Assembly: GCF_024497955.1 (NCBI RefSeq) | Contig: NZ_JANHKP010000006.1 | Location: forward strand, 248,001 to 312,000 | From: Streptomyces sp. C10-9-1 | Lineage (GTDB): Bacteria > Actinomycetota > Actinomycetes > Streptomycetales > Streptomycetaceae | Reading direction: 5' to 3' | DNA: 64,000 bases | Shown: positions 38,849-47,602 of the stretch, one piece after another | Position numbering within the stretch: position 1 is the first letter of the stretch | Layout of the letters: each line of letters starts with the position of its first letter | Notes under the pieces: generated by a model | What the model saw: the letters and a program-made list of their open reading frames with translations, nothing else | What the model was told of the DNA's origin: nothing | Databases searched by the model: none | Translations under genes and position numbers: made by a program

Positions 38849-39750
38849 TGCTCGAGATGCTGCAATCGCCGTTCATGCAGCGGGCGCTGCTCGCGGCCCT
38901 GCTGGTCGGCATCACCGCGCCCGCCGTCGGCATCTACCTGGTGCAGCGCCGCCAGGCCCTGATGGGCGACGGAATCGGCCATGTCGCGATGACCGGCGTG
39001 GGGCTGGGCTTCCTGATGTCGGCCAACCCGATCTGGATGGCGACCCTGGTGTCCGTGCTCGGCGCCGTCACGATGGAGCTGATCCGCACCTACGGGCGCA
39101 CCCGCGGCGACATCGCCCTCGCGATGCTGTTCTACGGCGGCATGGCCGGCGGTGTGCTGCTGATCGAGCTCTCCGGGACGGGCACCACGGCCAACCTCAC
39201 CACCTACCTCTTCGGCTCCCTGTCCACCGTCTCCGACGGCGACCTGGTGGCCATCCTGCTGCTCGCGGCCTTCGTCGTGCTGGTCTCGCTCGGGCTGCGC
39301 AGGCAGTTGTTCGCCGTCAGCCAGGACGAGGAGTTCGCGCGCGTGACCGGCCTGCCGGTGCGCGCGCTGAACCTGCTGGTGGCCGTGACCGCGGCGGTCA
39401 CCGTCAGCGTCGCCATGCGGGTGGTCGGCCTGCTTCTGGTCAGCGCCCTGATGGTGGTGCCCGTGGCGGCGGCTCAGCAGCTCACCCGCTCGTTCCGGGC
39501 CACGTACGCGCTGTCGGTCGGGATCGGCGTCGTGGTGGCCCTCGCCGGCACCACCACGTCCTACTACCAGGACGTCCCGCCGGGAGCGACCATAGTGATG
39601 CTGGCGATCGCCGCGTTCATCGCCCTGACCGCGCTCGCCGCGCCCCTGGCGCGGCGCAGGGCCCGGGCGGCGGAGGCGGCGACGGCGGAGGCCGCGTGCG
39701 GCACCGCCCCGGGGAACGGGCGTCCCCCCGCCGACGACGTGAAGGTCTGA
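38845..39750 (+). CDS. znuB: Zinc ABC transporter permease
   Basis: 301-residue ABC-3 family permease with about eight membrane helices. Family segments include VGIYLVQRRQALMGDGIGH, LTTYLFGSLSTVS and LGLRRQLFAVSQDEEFARVTG. Its ATG overlaps the znuC stop (ATGA). With ZnuA and ZnuC it imports Zn2+ under zinc starvation. A weak hairpin follows before zur. Confidence 0.92.
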   Translation: MMLEMLQSPFMQRALLAALLVGITAPAVGIYLVQRRQALMGDGIGHVAMTGVGLGFLMSANPIWMATLVSVLGAVTMELIRTYGRTRGDIALAMLFYGGMAGGVLLIELSGTGTTANLTTYLFGSLSTVSDGDLVAILLLAAFVVLVSLGLRRQLFAVSQDEEFARVTGLPVRALNLLVAVTAAVTVSVAMRVVGLLLVSALMVVPVAAAQQLTRSFRATYALSVGIGVVVALAGTTTSYYQDVPPGATIVMLAIAAFIALTALAAPLARRRARAAEAATAEAACGTAPGNGRPPADDVKV

Positions 39751-39764
39751 CGCGGGGAGCACGG

Positions 39765-39786
39765 CCCCGGGCGGCCCGCCCCGGGG
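39765..39786 (+). terminator. Short GC hairpin after znuB
   Basis: ccccggg (39765-39771) pairs with cccgggg (39780-39786) across an 8-base GC-rich loop, shortly after znuB. It may only partly end transcription, leaving some read-through into zur. Confidence 0.4.
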
Positions 39787-39899
39787 GTGGCGGCATCCCG
39801 CCCCGGCGGGTGGCCGGGCGGCGGCCCGGCAGGACCGTCGCCGGGCGCGGGCCTGGCACAATGGCCCGACGTATCTGCGGGCGAAGCGAGGAGGCTCCT

Positions 39900-40331
39900 G
39901 TGACCACGGCGCCAACCGGCGGGAACACCGCCCCGGTGCGAGGCCGGTCCACCCGGCAGCGCGCCGCGGTGGCGGCGGCGCTCGACGAGGTGGACGAGTT
40001 CCGCAGTGCGCAGGAGCTGCATGACATGCTCAAGCACCGCGGCGACTCGGTCGGGCTGACCACGGTCTACCGCACCCTGCAGTCGCTGGCCGACGCCGGC
40101 GAGGTGGACGTGCTGCGTACGAGCGACGGGGAGTCCGTCTACCGGCGCTGTTCCACCGACGACCACCACCACCACCTGGTCTGCCGGCTCTGCGGAAAGG
40201 CCGTCGAGGTCGAGGGCCCGGCGGTGGAGCAGTGGGCGGAGTCCGTCGCCGCGCAGCACGGCTATGTCAACGTGGCGCACACCGTCGAGATCTTCGGCAC
40301 CTGCTCGGAGTGCGCCGCCAAGGCGGAGTGA
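39900..40331 (+). CDS. zur: Zinc uptake regulator of the Fur family
   Basis: 143-residue Fur-family repressor. The DNA-binding winged helix (about 15-85) shows TRQRAAVAAALDEVDEFRSAQELH and GLTTVYRTLQSLADAGEVD. The dimer domain holds the regulatory site (DDHHHHLVC) and the structural zinc Cys pairs CRLC and CSEC. Its position after znuACB, together with Zur-like boxes before znuA, identifies it as Zur rather than Fur or Nur. The start is GTG with GAGGAGG before it. Confidence 0.93.
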   Translation: MTTAPTGGNTAPVRGRSTRQRAAVAAALDEVDEFRSAQELHDMLKHRGDSVGLTTVYRTLQSLADAGEVDVLRTSDGESVYRRCSTDDHHHHLVCRLCGKAVEVEGPAVEQWAESVAAQHGYVNVAHTVEIFGTCSECAAKAE

Positions 40332-40354
40332 GCTCCGCCTTCACGGCAACCGGA

Positions 40355-40389
40355 GGTGCCCGGCCGCGGTGGGTGAGCGGCCGGGCACC
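40355..40389. terminator. 13-bp bidirectional terminator between zur and uppS
   Basis: ggtgcccggccgc (40355-40367) pairs perfectly with 40377-40389 across a 9-base loop, between the convergent genes. Confidence 0.75.
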
Positions 40390-40413
40390 GTCGCGTCCGG
40401 GGCCGAGCGGGGC

Positions 40414-41259
40414 TCAGGCGCCCGGCGCGTCGGGGCGGCCCCGCATGGCGAGCAGCTCCTCGTTGGGGATCGCGCCGCCGAAGCGCCGGTCGCGCTGGGC
40501 GTACTCCAGGCAGGCCCGCCACAGGTCACGGCGGTCGAAGTCGGGCCAGAGGACGTCCTGGAAGACCATCTCCGCGTAGCTGGACTGCCAGATCAGGTAG
40601 TTGGACGTGCGCTGCTCGCCACTGGGACGCAGGAACAGGTCGACGTCCGGCATGTCCGGGTAGTACAGGTACTTCTGGAAGGTCTTCTCGTTGACCTTGG
40701 AAGGGTCGAGCCGCCCGGCCGCGACGTCCCGCGCGATGGCCTGCGCGGCGTCCGCGATCTCCGCCCGGCCGCCGTAGTTGACGCAGAAGTACAGCGTCAT
40801 GGCGTCGTTGCCGACGGTCTGCTCCTGGGCGATCTGCAGCTCCTGGACGACCGACTTCCACATCTTGGGCATCCGGCCGACCCAGCGGATGCGGATGCCC
40901 AGCTCGTCCATCTCGTCGCGGCGGCGGCGGATGACGTCCCGGTTGAAGTTCATCAGGAAGCGGACCTCCTCCGGCGAGCGCTTCCAGTTCTCCGTGGAGA
41001 AGGCGTACAGGGAGAGGTTCTTGACGCCCATCTCCAGGCACCCCTTGAGCACGTCGAGGACGACGCCCTCACCGACCTTGTGACCCTCGGTGCGCGGCAG
41101 GCCGCGCTCCTTGGCCCAGCGGCCGTTGCCGTCCATCACGCAGGCCACGTGCTGCGGCACCAGCTCGGCAGGGATCTTGGGCGGCCTGGCGCCGGACGGG
41201 TGCGGCTCGGGGGCCTTGTACTCGCGGCGGGACCGCCCCAGGATTCCGCGTCGTGCCAT
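40414..41259 (-). CDS. uppS: Isoprenyl transferase (cis-prenyltransferase)
   Basis: 281-residue cis-prenyltransferase making polyprenyl diphosphate carriers for wall synthesis. The catalytic Asp is in [17 protein letters not shown]; other family regions are [32 protein letters not shown] and [20 protein letters not shown] basic N-terminal extension (about residues 1-35) is usual in Streptomyces. I chose the ATG at 41259, though a GTG three codons upstream is also possible. It is probably co-transcribed with recO, 75 bases upstream. Confidence 0.93.
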   Translation of the reverse strand: MARRGILGRSRREYKAPEPHPSGARPPKIPAELVPQHVACVMDGNGRWAKERGLPRTEGHKVGEGVVLDVLKGCLEMGVKNLSLYAFSTENWKRSPEEVRFLMNFNRDVIRRRRDEMDELGIRIRWVGRMPKMWKSVVQELQIAQEQTVGNDAMTLYFCVNYGGRAEIADAAQAIARDVAAGRLDPSKVNEKTFQKYLYYPDMPDVDLFLRPSGEQRTSNYLIWQSSYAEMVFQDVLWPDFDRRDLWRACLEYAQRDRRFGGAIPNEELLAMRGRPDAPGA

Positions 41260-41334
41260 GCGGTTCACAACTCCTCGCTCGGTGACTTCTCGGCGGCTTC
41301 TCGGCGTGCGGCGTCCTCGTCCTGCGGCGCCGCG

Positions 41335-42081
41335 CTACTTCTCCACGTACCGCAGCGAGCGCAGCCCGCGCTCCAGGTGCCAGTGCAGGTACGCGGACAC
41401 GAGCCCGCTGCCCTCGCGGACGTGGCGCGCCTCGCAGGCGTCCGCCGCGGCCCAGTCGCCGGTGAGCAGCGCGCTGAGCAGGCCGATGGCCTCCGCAGAG
41501 GGTACGACGCTCCCGGGCACCCGGCAGTCCCCGCACAGGGCCCCACCGGCCCCGACGGAGAAGAAGCGGTTGGGGCCGGGCAGGCCGCAGCGGGCGCAGT
41601 CGCCGAAGCTGGGGGCGTAGCCGTTGACCGCGAGGGAGCGGAGCAGGAAGGCGTCGAGCACCAGGTTCGGGGCGTGCTCCCCGCGGGAGAGGGCGCGCAG
41701 GGCCCCCACGAGCAGCAGGTACTGCTGGACGGCGGGCTCGCCCTCGTGGTCGGTGAACCGCTCGGCGGTCTCCAGCATGGCGGTGCCGGCGGTGTAGCGG
41801 GCGTAGTCGGTGACGATGCCCCCGCCGTAGGCGGCGATGGTCTCGGACTGGGTGCACAGGGGCAGGCCGCGGCCCACCAGTTCACTGCCGCGCGCGAAGA
41901 ACTGCACGTCGACGTGGGAGAACGGTTCCAGGCGCGCACCGAACTTGGACTTGGTGCGCCGGACTCCCCGGGCGACCGCGCGCACCCGGCCGTGACCGCG
42001 GGTGAGCAGTGTGATGATGCGGTCCGCCTCGCCCAGCTTCTGGGTGCGCAGGACGACGCCGTCGTCACGGAACAGGCTCAT
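41335..42081 (-). CDS. recO: DNA repair protein RecO
   Basis: 248-residue RecO for RecF-pathway recombination. It has an N-terminal OB fold (MSLFRDDGVVLRTQKLGEADRI, then RVRAVARGVRRTKSKFGARLEPF) and a C-terminal helical domain with a zinc finger (CARCG and CGDCR). It lies upstream of uppS on the same strand, a common actinobacterial order. Confidence 0.94.
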   Translation of the reverse strand: MSLFRDDGVVLRTQKLGEADRIITLLTRGHGRVRAVARGVRRTKSKFGARLEPFSHVDVQFFARGSELVGRGLPLCTQSETIAAYGGGIVTDYARYTAGTAMLETAERFTDHEGEPAVQQYLLLVGALRALSRGEHAPNLVLDAFLLRSLAVNGYAPSFGDCARCGLPGPNRFFSVGAGGALCGDCRVPGSVVPSAEAIGLLSALLTGDWAAADACEARHVREGSGLVSAYLHWHLERGLRSLRYVEK

Positions 42082-42163
42082 GCCGCCATTCTCGCGCACC
42101 GCGGGGATCCCCCGGGCCGGGGGCCGGGGCGGCTCCGGGGCGGGCCCTCGGGGGGCCGGGCGC

Positions 42164-42379
42164 TCAGGTCACCTCGCCGCGGCTCCGGGCGTTGACGTAG
42201 GCGGTGGTGGCGCTGATGCGCTCCGCGGAGGTGGCGGGACGGACCGCCTCGGGGTCGCACTCCCACTCCCGCCCCCCGCCGACCGGTCTCAGCGCCAGGA
42301 ACGGACCGGCCGCCCCCATGTACCGGCCGACCCGGCCCGTGCGGGTGTCGACGACATACGTACCGATGGGCAGGGTCAT
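42164..42379 (-). CDS. Small conserved-type hypothetical protein
   Basis: 71-residue protein starting MTLPIGTYVVDTRTGRVGRYMG, with FLALRPVGGGREWECDPEAV in the middle. The pattern (a small beta-barrel-like protein with a conserved Trp-Glu-Cys) is like short hypothetical proteins frequent in Streptomyces. It sits upstream of recO on the same strand with an 82-base gap. No function is known. Confidence 0.6.
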   Translation of the reverse strand: MTLPIGTYVVDTRTGRVGRYMGAAGPFLALRPVGGGREWECDPEAVRPATSAERISATTAYVNARSRGEVT

Positions 42380-42890
42380 GTCGTGCGACCCCCTTCCCTG
42401 GGCAGAGCTGCGGCGATCAGACGGCCAGTCTCCATCGGGCGGCGCCCCGATTCGACGAGCGGGCCCGGCGTGTCCCGGGCGTATGGGGACGGTTCACCGC
42501 ACAACGGTGCAGGGACGGCCCCGAGACGTCGCCGGGCCGGGCTCAAGGGGTTCACGGCGTCCTCCGCATCCTGCGCGCGCACGCTCGCGCGTCCGCGCCC
42601 TCCGCATCGCCCGTCATTGTTTCCCGACCCCTCCCGGATTCACGTTTCGTGTGACATGCGCAACACTGCGCGAGTACGCTGAGGTCAGGTGTGCCTGCGG
42701 CACATGCGCACCGCGGGACCGGGGGCGGGCCGCACCCGCCGTGACGGGCACCCTCCGCCACACGCCTCCGGAGCCGCGCCACCGGGGCCGCGGGCGGCTG
42801 TTCGGCGGAGGCGGGGCCGTCGCGCGGACAGGAGGGGCACCCCCTGCCGGGAGCCTCCGAGGGCACCCATCAAGCATCCCTTTGGGTTGC

Positions 42891-42915
42891 CATAAGATCA
42901 CCTTATGAGCTCATA
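42891..42915. promoter_or_regulatory. Overlapping palindromes upstream of fprA
   Basis: cataag (42891-42896), N5, cttatg (42902-42907) forms one inverted repeat. tatgagctcata (42904-42915) is a perfect 12-base palindrome overlapping its right arm. They lie about 85-105 bases before the fprA ATG. The binding protein is unknown. Confidence 0.5.
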
Positions 42916-42935
42916 GAGTGGGACCGGGTACTGAC

Positions 42936-42954
42936 TTAGGCTTGCCTTTGCTTA
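42936..42954 (+). promoter_or_regulatory. Possible iron box (DmdR/IdeR type) before fprA
   Basis: TTAGGCTTGCCTTTGCTTA matches the actinobacterial iron-box consensus TTAGGTTAGGCTCACCTAA at 12 of 19 positions, with a good left half. It lies 45 bases before the fprA ATG. Iron control of a ferredoxin reductase would make sense, but the right half is poor. Confidence 0.35.
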
Positions 42955-42998
42955 GGGTTGCCGTCGAGCCTCCTGTCGCCGCTCGAAGGGAACCTGCC

Positions 42999-44366
42999 AT
43001 GCCCCGCCCTCTGCGGGTAGCCATCGTCGGAGCCGGCCCCGCCGGGATCTACGCCGCCGATGCGCTGCTGAAGTCCGAGGCGGCCGCCGCCGAGCCCGGC
43101 GTGTCGATCGACCTCTTCGAGCGGATGCCGGCGCCCTTCGGGCTGATCCGCTACGGCGTCGCACCCGACCACCCGCGGATCAAGGGCATCATCACGGCCC
43201 TGCACCAGGTGCTCGACAAGCCGCAGATCCGCCTCTTCGGCAACGTCGACTACGGGCGGGACATCACCCTCGACGACCTGCGCACCTTCTACGACGCCGT
43301 GGTCTTCTCCACCGGCGCCACGGCCGACCGGGCACTCGACGTGCCGGGCATCGAGCTGGACGGCTCCTACGGCGCCGCCGACTTCGTGGCCTGGTACGAC
43401 GGCCACCCGGACTGGCCCCGCACCTGGCCCCTGGAGGCCGAGAAGGTCGCCGTGCTCGGCGTCGGCAACGTGGCCCTGGACATCGCCCGGATCCTCGCCA
43501 AGACGGCCGACGAACTGCTGCCGACGGAGATCCCCCCGAACGTCTACGACGGGCTCAAGGCCAACCGCGCCAAGGAGATCCACGTCTTCGGGCGCCGGGG
43601 CCCCGCACAGGCGAAGTTCAGCCCCATGGAACTCCGCGAGCTGGACCACTCCCCCACCATCGAGGTCATCGTCGACCCCGAGGACATCGACTACGACAAG
43701 GGCTCGATCGAGACCCGCCGCTCCAACAAGCAGGCGGACATGGTCGCCAAGACCCTGGAGAACTGGGCGATCCGCGACGCGGGCGACCGCCCGCACAAGC
43801 TCTTCCTGCACTTCTTCGAGTCCCCGACGGAGATCCTCGGCGAGGACGGCAGGGTCGTGGGGCTGCGCACCGAGCGCACGGCGCTGGACGGCACCGGAAA
43901 CGTCGAGGGCACCGGCGCGTTCACCGACTGGGACGTCTCGGCGGTCTACCGGGCCGTGGGCTACCTCTCCGACGAACTGCCCAAGCTGCCCTGGGACGTG
44001 GCCACGGGCACCGTCCCGGACGAGGGCGGCCGGGTCATCGAGGAGTCGGGGGAGCACCTGGACTCCACCTATGTGACGGGCTGGATCCGCCGCGGCCCGG
44101 TGGGGCTCATCGGCCACACCAAGGGCGACGCCAACGAGGCGATCGCGAACCTCCTCCAGGACCACGCGGCCGGCCGGCTGCAGCCCCCCGGGTCCCCGGA
44201 GCCCGAGGCCGTGGACGCCTTCCTCTCCGGCAAGGACGTGCGCTGGACCACCTGGGAGGGCTGGTACCGGCTGGACGCCGCGGAGAAGGCGCTGGGCGAG
44301 CCCCAGGGCCGGGAGCGCGTGAAGATCGTCGAACGCGAGGACATGCTCCGCGCCAGCGGCGCCTGA
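42999..44366 (+). CDS. fprA: Ferredoxin-NADP reductase, FprA type
   Basis: 455-residue adrenodoxin-reductase-like flavoprotein passing electrons from NADPH to ferredoxins for P450s and other iron enzymes. FAD motif GAGPAGIYAADAL is near the N-terminus, followed by APFGLIRYGVAPDHPRIK and the NADP motif GVGNVALDIARILAK. The C-terminal signature WIRRGPVGLIGHTKGDANEA is typical of FprA. GAAGGG precedes the ATG. Confidence 0.94.
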   Translation: MPRPLRVAIVGAGPAGIYAADALLKSEAAAAEPGVSIDLFERMPAPFGLIRYGVAPDHPRIKGIITALHQVLDKPQIRLFGNVDYGRDITLDDLRTFYDAVVFSTGATADRALDVPGIELDGSYGAADFVAWYDGHPDWPRTWPLEAEKVAVLGVGNVALDIARILAKTADELLPTEIPPNVYDGLKANRAKEIHVFGRRGPAQAKFSPMELRELDHSPTIEVIVDPEDIDYDKGSIETRRSNKQADMVAKTLENWAIRDAGDRPHKLFLHFFESPTEILGEDGRVVGLRTERTALDGTGNVEGTGAFTDWDVSAVYRAVGYLSDELPKLPWDVATGTVPDEGGRVIEESGEHLDSTYVTGWIRRGPVGLIGHTKGDANEAIANLLQDHAAGRLQPPGSPEPEAVDAFLSGKDVRWTTWEGWYRLDAAEKALGEPQGRERVKIVEREDMLRASGA

Positions 44367-44418
44367 GAGCACGGCCGGGCGGCGGTCGTGGCCCGCGCCC
44401 GCCGCCCGTGCACCGCAC

Positions 44419-44447
44419 CGCCCCCTCGGCCCGCGGCCGAGGGGGCG
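44419..44447. terminator. 13-bp bidirectional terminator after fprA
   Basis: cgccccctcggcc (44419-44431) pairs perfectly with 44435-44447 around a CGC loop. It lies between the convergent fprA and TerB-like genes. Confidence 0.8.
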
Positions 44448-44453
44448 GACCCG

Positions 44454-45146
44454 TCAGGAAGGGGTGCGGGCCGTCTCCAGCAGGCGGGTGGTCGCGTCCT
44501 CGGACAGCTGGAGCGCCACGCCGACGGTCGCCAGGACCTCGCGCTCGGCCTGCGTGTACGGGCCGTCGGCCAGGGCGATACGGGCCCCCTGGAGCACGAT
44601 CGACTCCCGCCCGGCGGGGGCGAGGTGCGGCGCCAGCGGCTCCAGCGCCTCGTGCAGCTCGATGGCGAGCGCCGCACCGTAGGGGGTGGTGTCCGCGACA
44701 TAGCGCCCCGTGTCGGCGGCGAGCGCCTCGATCAGCGAGGTGAGCTGGTCCTCCGTGCAGTCCGCGAGCCCGGCGGCACGCACCGTGTGCACCGCCGTCC
44801 TGCGCACCGCGCGCGAGGAGGTGCCGCCCGAGACCAGGACGGCCAGCGCGACCGTGTGCACGGCGTCCTTGAGCATGGCCGAGAAGCGGGCCGTCGTCGG
44901 GTGGTCGAGCGCATCGGGGCCGAAGCGGGTGCGGCAGGCCGCGCACTCGACCACCGGTCCGGCGGCCCCGCGGCGCAGCAGGGGCAACCCGAGCAGGGTG
45001 AAGCGTCGGCGGCCGGTGCGGTGCCGGTAGTTCCGGTCCCCTCCGCACCCGGGGCAGAAGAACTCCCCGTCCCCGATCGTGGTCCATGACGTGCGGATGC
45101 CGCAGACCCGCGCATTCCGGCCGAACAGTCCCCGGGCTTGCAGCAC
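44454..45146 (-). CDS. TerB-like protein with N-terminal zinc ribbon
   Basis: 230-residue protein. An N-terminal zinc ribbon-like region (FFCPGCGGDRNYRHRTG and VECAACRTRFGPD) is followed by an all-helical TerB/tellurite-resistance-type domain (about residues 90-228), with DCTEDQLTSLIEALAADTGRYV and PYTQAEREVLATVGVAL. TerB domains bind divalent metals and are tied to membrane stress complexes. It is a single gene and marks the last ordinary gene before the biosynthetic cluster. The start is GTG. Confidence 0.8.
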   Translation of the reverse strand: MLQARGLFGRNARVCGIRTSWTTIGDGEFFCPGCGGDRNYRHRTGRRRFTLLGLPLLRRGAAGPVVECAACRTRFGPDALDHPTTARFSAMLKDAVHTVALAVLVSGGTSSRAVRRTAVHTVRAAGLADCTEDQLTSLIEALAADTGRYVADTTPYGAALAIELHEALEPLAPHLAPAGRESIVLQGARIALADGPYTQAEREVLATVGVALQLSEDATTRLLETARTPS

Positions 45147-45758
45147 GTCACACCTCCGTCATGCTGCGGCAACATTGCCGCGTGGACGTGATGTTAACCA
45201 CACCGTTGATGTCGCGTCAGCACCTCCGCGGGAGGCGGTCCCGGAGGTGGCCGGATTCCGAGGGCCGTCCGCCCGCCCCGCGGGCGGCCGCCCGGCGGCC
45301 CGGACCGGACGGAACCGGACACCGCTCCCCCCGGACCACCCGGGCGGGTGAGGGTCGCGGGGTGCCCCGCGGGGGTGCCGCGGGCGGTGCGCGACGTGCT
45401 GCCGGCCCGCGGCCGGCGCGGCGGGCGGGACCGGCGGCCCGCACCGGACCTCTCCGTATCCAGACGGTATACAGAGCGCACCCAGAGGAGCGCCGCAGAA
45501 TGGCGTGAGCCCGCCAACAGCGGACCGCGGCTCCCGCCTCCCGGACACCCACACGACCGCGGCGGGAGGCACGCCCCGGCGGCGGGCCGAACCGGCGGCA
45601 CGGCCGCCCCGCGCGGCGGCCGTCCCGTGACGCCCGCCGCACCGGGCGGGGGTTGCCCCCTGCCCGTGCCCGCCGCGACGACGTACCGCCCTGCACACCC
45701 CTGCACACGGCAAGTGATCCACCCCCTGTGACCCCACGTGAACCCCAAAAGGACGCAC
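45147..45758. other. Intergenic region at the left edge of the biosynthetic cluster
   Basis: About 610 bases between the diverging TerB-like gene and the first cluster gene. Overlapping frames on both strands are Pro/Arg/Gly-rich without a plausible start. The segment near 45689-45708 holds a tandem direct repeat and is the likely promoter of the cluster. A less GC-rich patch around 45455-45480 (ggtatac) may be a second promoter. Confidence 0.45.
45689..45708 (+). promoter_or_regulatory. Tandem 10-base direct repeat, possible SARP site
   Basis: ccctgcacac occurs twice head to tail (45689-45698, 45699-45708), ending 50 bases before the ATG of the first cluster gene. SARP activators bind direct repeats in this position, usually with an 11-base period; here it is 10. 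A SARP gene closes the cluster. Confidence 0.45.
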
Positions 45759-46805
45759 ATGCTCACAGCCGGACGTTCCGAAGCCGCCCCCGTACCCACC
45801 GACCCCTTCCTGTCCACGGTCGACGAGATCACCGCATGGTTCGCCTCCTCCCCGGAGAAGGTCGACGCGGCTCTTTCCGGCAGCGAGCGGGAAGGCGTGC
45901 TGAGCAGGGTCGCGGGGATCAACGACGCAGCCGCCGCCGGTGACCGGCAGGCGCTCTACGCACAGCAGTTCCTGCTGGACCGCATCTACCGACTGCACAC
46001 CACGCTCCCGGAGCAGGAGAGCGCCGAGGGCTCGGTCGTCGTCCACGAGATCGGACGGATGCTGGAGACGGCGACCTCGCAGGCCCAGGACGCGCTCGTG
46101 GAGCCCGGCCTGCTCGACGAGCTGCCCTCCGAGCCGCGCCGGTACCTCTCCTGGCTCAAGCAGACCGCGCGCAACCACCGGGTCTACAAGCACCCGTACT
46201 ACCACGAGTTCATCCGCAACGACGCCACGGAGAACGACCTCCGCAACTACGTGATGCAGGAGTCGGTCGTGGACGGCCGCTTCGACGACCTGCTCGCGAT
46301 GATGCAGGTGGGCACCGCCGGGGCCGCCAAGCTGGAGATCGCCTCCAACTTCTGGGACGAGATGGGCAACGGCGACCCCGCCGAGGTCCACACCCACCTC
46401 TTCAACAAGATCTTCGAGGTCTTCGAGATCCCGGAGGAGGAGCTGGAGCGCTCGCTGAGCGCCACCTCCCTGCTCAACGGCAACCTCGCCGTACTGCTCG
46501 CCCGCTACCGCGCCCTGTACGGGGAGTCCGTGGGCTTCCTGGGCATGACCGAGTGGATGGCACCCGACCGGTTCGTCCAGGTCGTGCACGCCTGGGAGCG
46601 GCTGGGCCTGCCGGACGTGGGCATCACCTACCACCGGCTGCACATCACCATCGACTCCCAGCACGCGCAGGGCTGGTTCCACAACGTGGTGCTGCCCGCC
46701 GCCGAGTCCCCCGCCATGCGGCGCGCGATCGCGCGCGGTGTGCTGTGGCGCCTCAACTCCTCGGCCGCATACCTCGACGAGCGTATGCCGTCGGCCGCCG
46801 CCTGA
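45759..46805 (+). CDS. Heme-oxygenase-like diiron oxidase/oxygenase (HDO)
   Basis: 348-residue helical protein of the HDO superfamily, which uses two irons and O2 to oxidise amino acids. Visible ligands are E201 and H211 (DEMGNGDPAEVH, the ten-residue spacing of E215/H225 in SznF) and H295-x3-D299-x2-H302 (HITIDSQH). E168 (VMQES) probably completes the site. Members I know include SznF, BesC, PolF and the Lys N-oxygenase HrmI of hormaomycin. It starts at an ATG with AAAGG before it and is followed, 35 bases on, by a 2OG-Fe dioxygenase, as with HrmI/HrmJ and BelK/BelL. Lys oxidation is therefore a reasonable guess, not shown. Confidence 0.88.
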   Translation: MLTAGRSEAAPVPTDPFLSTVDEITAWFASSPEKVDAALSGSEREGVLSRVAGINDAAAAGDRQALYAQQFLLDRIYRLHTTLPEQESAEGSVVVHEIGRMLETATSQAQDALVEPGLLDELPSEPRRYLSWLKQTARNHRVYKHPYYHEFIRNDATENDLRNYVMQESVVDGRFDDLLAMMQVGTAGAAKLEIASNFWDEMGNGDPAEVHTHLFNKIFEVFEIPEEELERSLSATSLLNGNLAVLLARYRALYGESVGFLGMTEWMAPDRFVQVVHAWERLGLPDVGITYHRLHITIDSQHAQGWFHNVVLPAAESPAMRRAIARGVLWRLNSSAAYLDERMPSAAA

Positions 46806-46840
46806 CCCTTTCGTCCACCCGGCTCTGGAGGAGACACGCC

Positions 46841-47527
46841 ATGCCGCTCGGCAGCCAAGGCTTCAGCATCATCGACCTGCCGGACACAGCACCGGACATC
46901 CTGCCCAGCTACGACGACTGCCCCGTCGACGAGTACATGGGCAACGGCACCCGCTTCAAGCGGTTCTCGCAGTACCGGCTCCGGCCGGAGGGCACCGACG
47001 CGTGGTCGTTCGAGCGGCTCCCGCACCGCGACTACACGACCTACAGGAAGTTCAACTCGGTGGGCGGCGGCATCCGCCGCGTCTACGAGCCGATCAAGGT
47101 CGACTTCACCCCGCTGATCCGCGCCGGCATCACCGAGCTGGGCCTGGACCGGTCGGAGGACTGGCAGATCAACGTCCACCAGAACCGGACGCGCGCCGAG
47201 GGCGGCCGGCCCGGCCCGCTGACGCCCGAGGGCGTGCACCACGACGGCCACGAGTTCGTCATGATCGGGATCCTCAACAAGGTGAACGCCGCCGGCGGGA
47301 CGACGCGGCTGTGGAACCCGGGTGCGGACGAGCCCTTCTGGAGCGGCACCCTGGAGCCCGGGCAGGCGGTCGTCCTGGACGACCGGGCGCTGGCGCACGA
47401 CGTGACCGACGTGCTCTCCGCGGACGGCGGCCCCGGCCACCGGGACATCGTCATCATCGCCTTCTCCCGCTGGGCGGAGAAGTGGTACGGCGAGGAGCAC
47501 GACGCCGCCGCACTCGCCGAGCAGTAG
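46841..47527 (+). CDS. 2-oxoglutarate/Fe(II)-dependent dioxygenase (2OG-Fe_Oxy_2 type)
   Basis: 228-residue jelly-roll dioxygenase. Iron ligands are H133-x-D135 (in VHHDGHEF) and H186 (RALAHDV). R201 (GHRDIV) should bind 2-oxoglutarate. The pattern resembles the family of amino acid hydroxylases that includes L-isoleucine dioxygenase. GGAGGAGA precedes the ATG. Paired with the HDO it may hydroxylate, desaturate or cyclise the amino acid made upstream; in hormaomycin and belactosin the second enzyme of such a pair forms a cyclopropane from nitronorleucine. Confidence 0.88.
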   Translation: MPLGSQGFSIIDLPDTAPDILPSYDDCPVDEYMGNGTRFKRFSQYRLRPEGTDAWSFERLPHRDYTTYRKFNSVGGGIRRVYEPIKVDFTPLIRAGITELGLDRSEDWQINVHQNRTRAEGGRPGPLTPEGVHHDGHEFVMIGILNKVNAAGGTTRLWNPGADEPFWSGTLEPGQAVVLDDRALAHDVTDVLSADGGPGHRDIVIIAFSRWAEKWYGEEHDAAALAEQ

Positions 47528-47602
47528 CGACTCCCGGTGCGGTCCGCCCCGCGGCGCACGCCGCCCGGGGCGGTCCGCACCCGCCGCCTGACAGGACGGG
47601 TC

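Larger units (their letters stand above)
42380..42998. other. Long intergenic region upstream of fprA
   Basis: About 620 bases with no convincing gene; short frames here overlap on both strands and lack consistent codon bias. The last 120 bases are AT-richer and hold symmetric sites at 42891-42915 and a possible iron box at 42936-42954, so this is mainly the fprA control region. No tRNA or strong terminator was recognised. Confidence 0.45.

Noticed and set aside
45738..45758. Upstream GTG start for the HDO gene
   Set aside because: The ATG at 45759 has AAAGG at good spacing; the GTG seven codons earlier has none.
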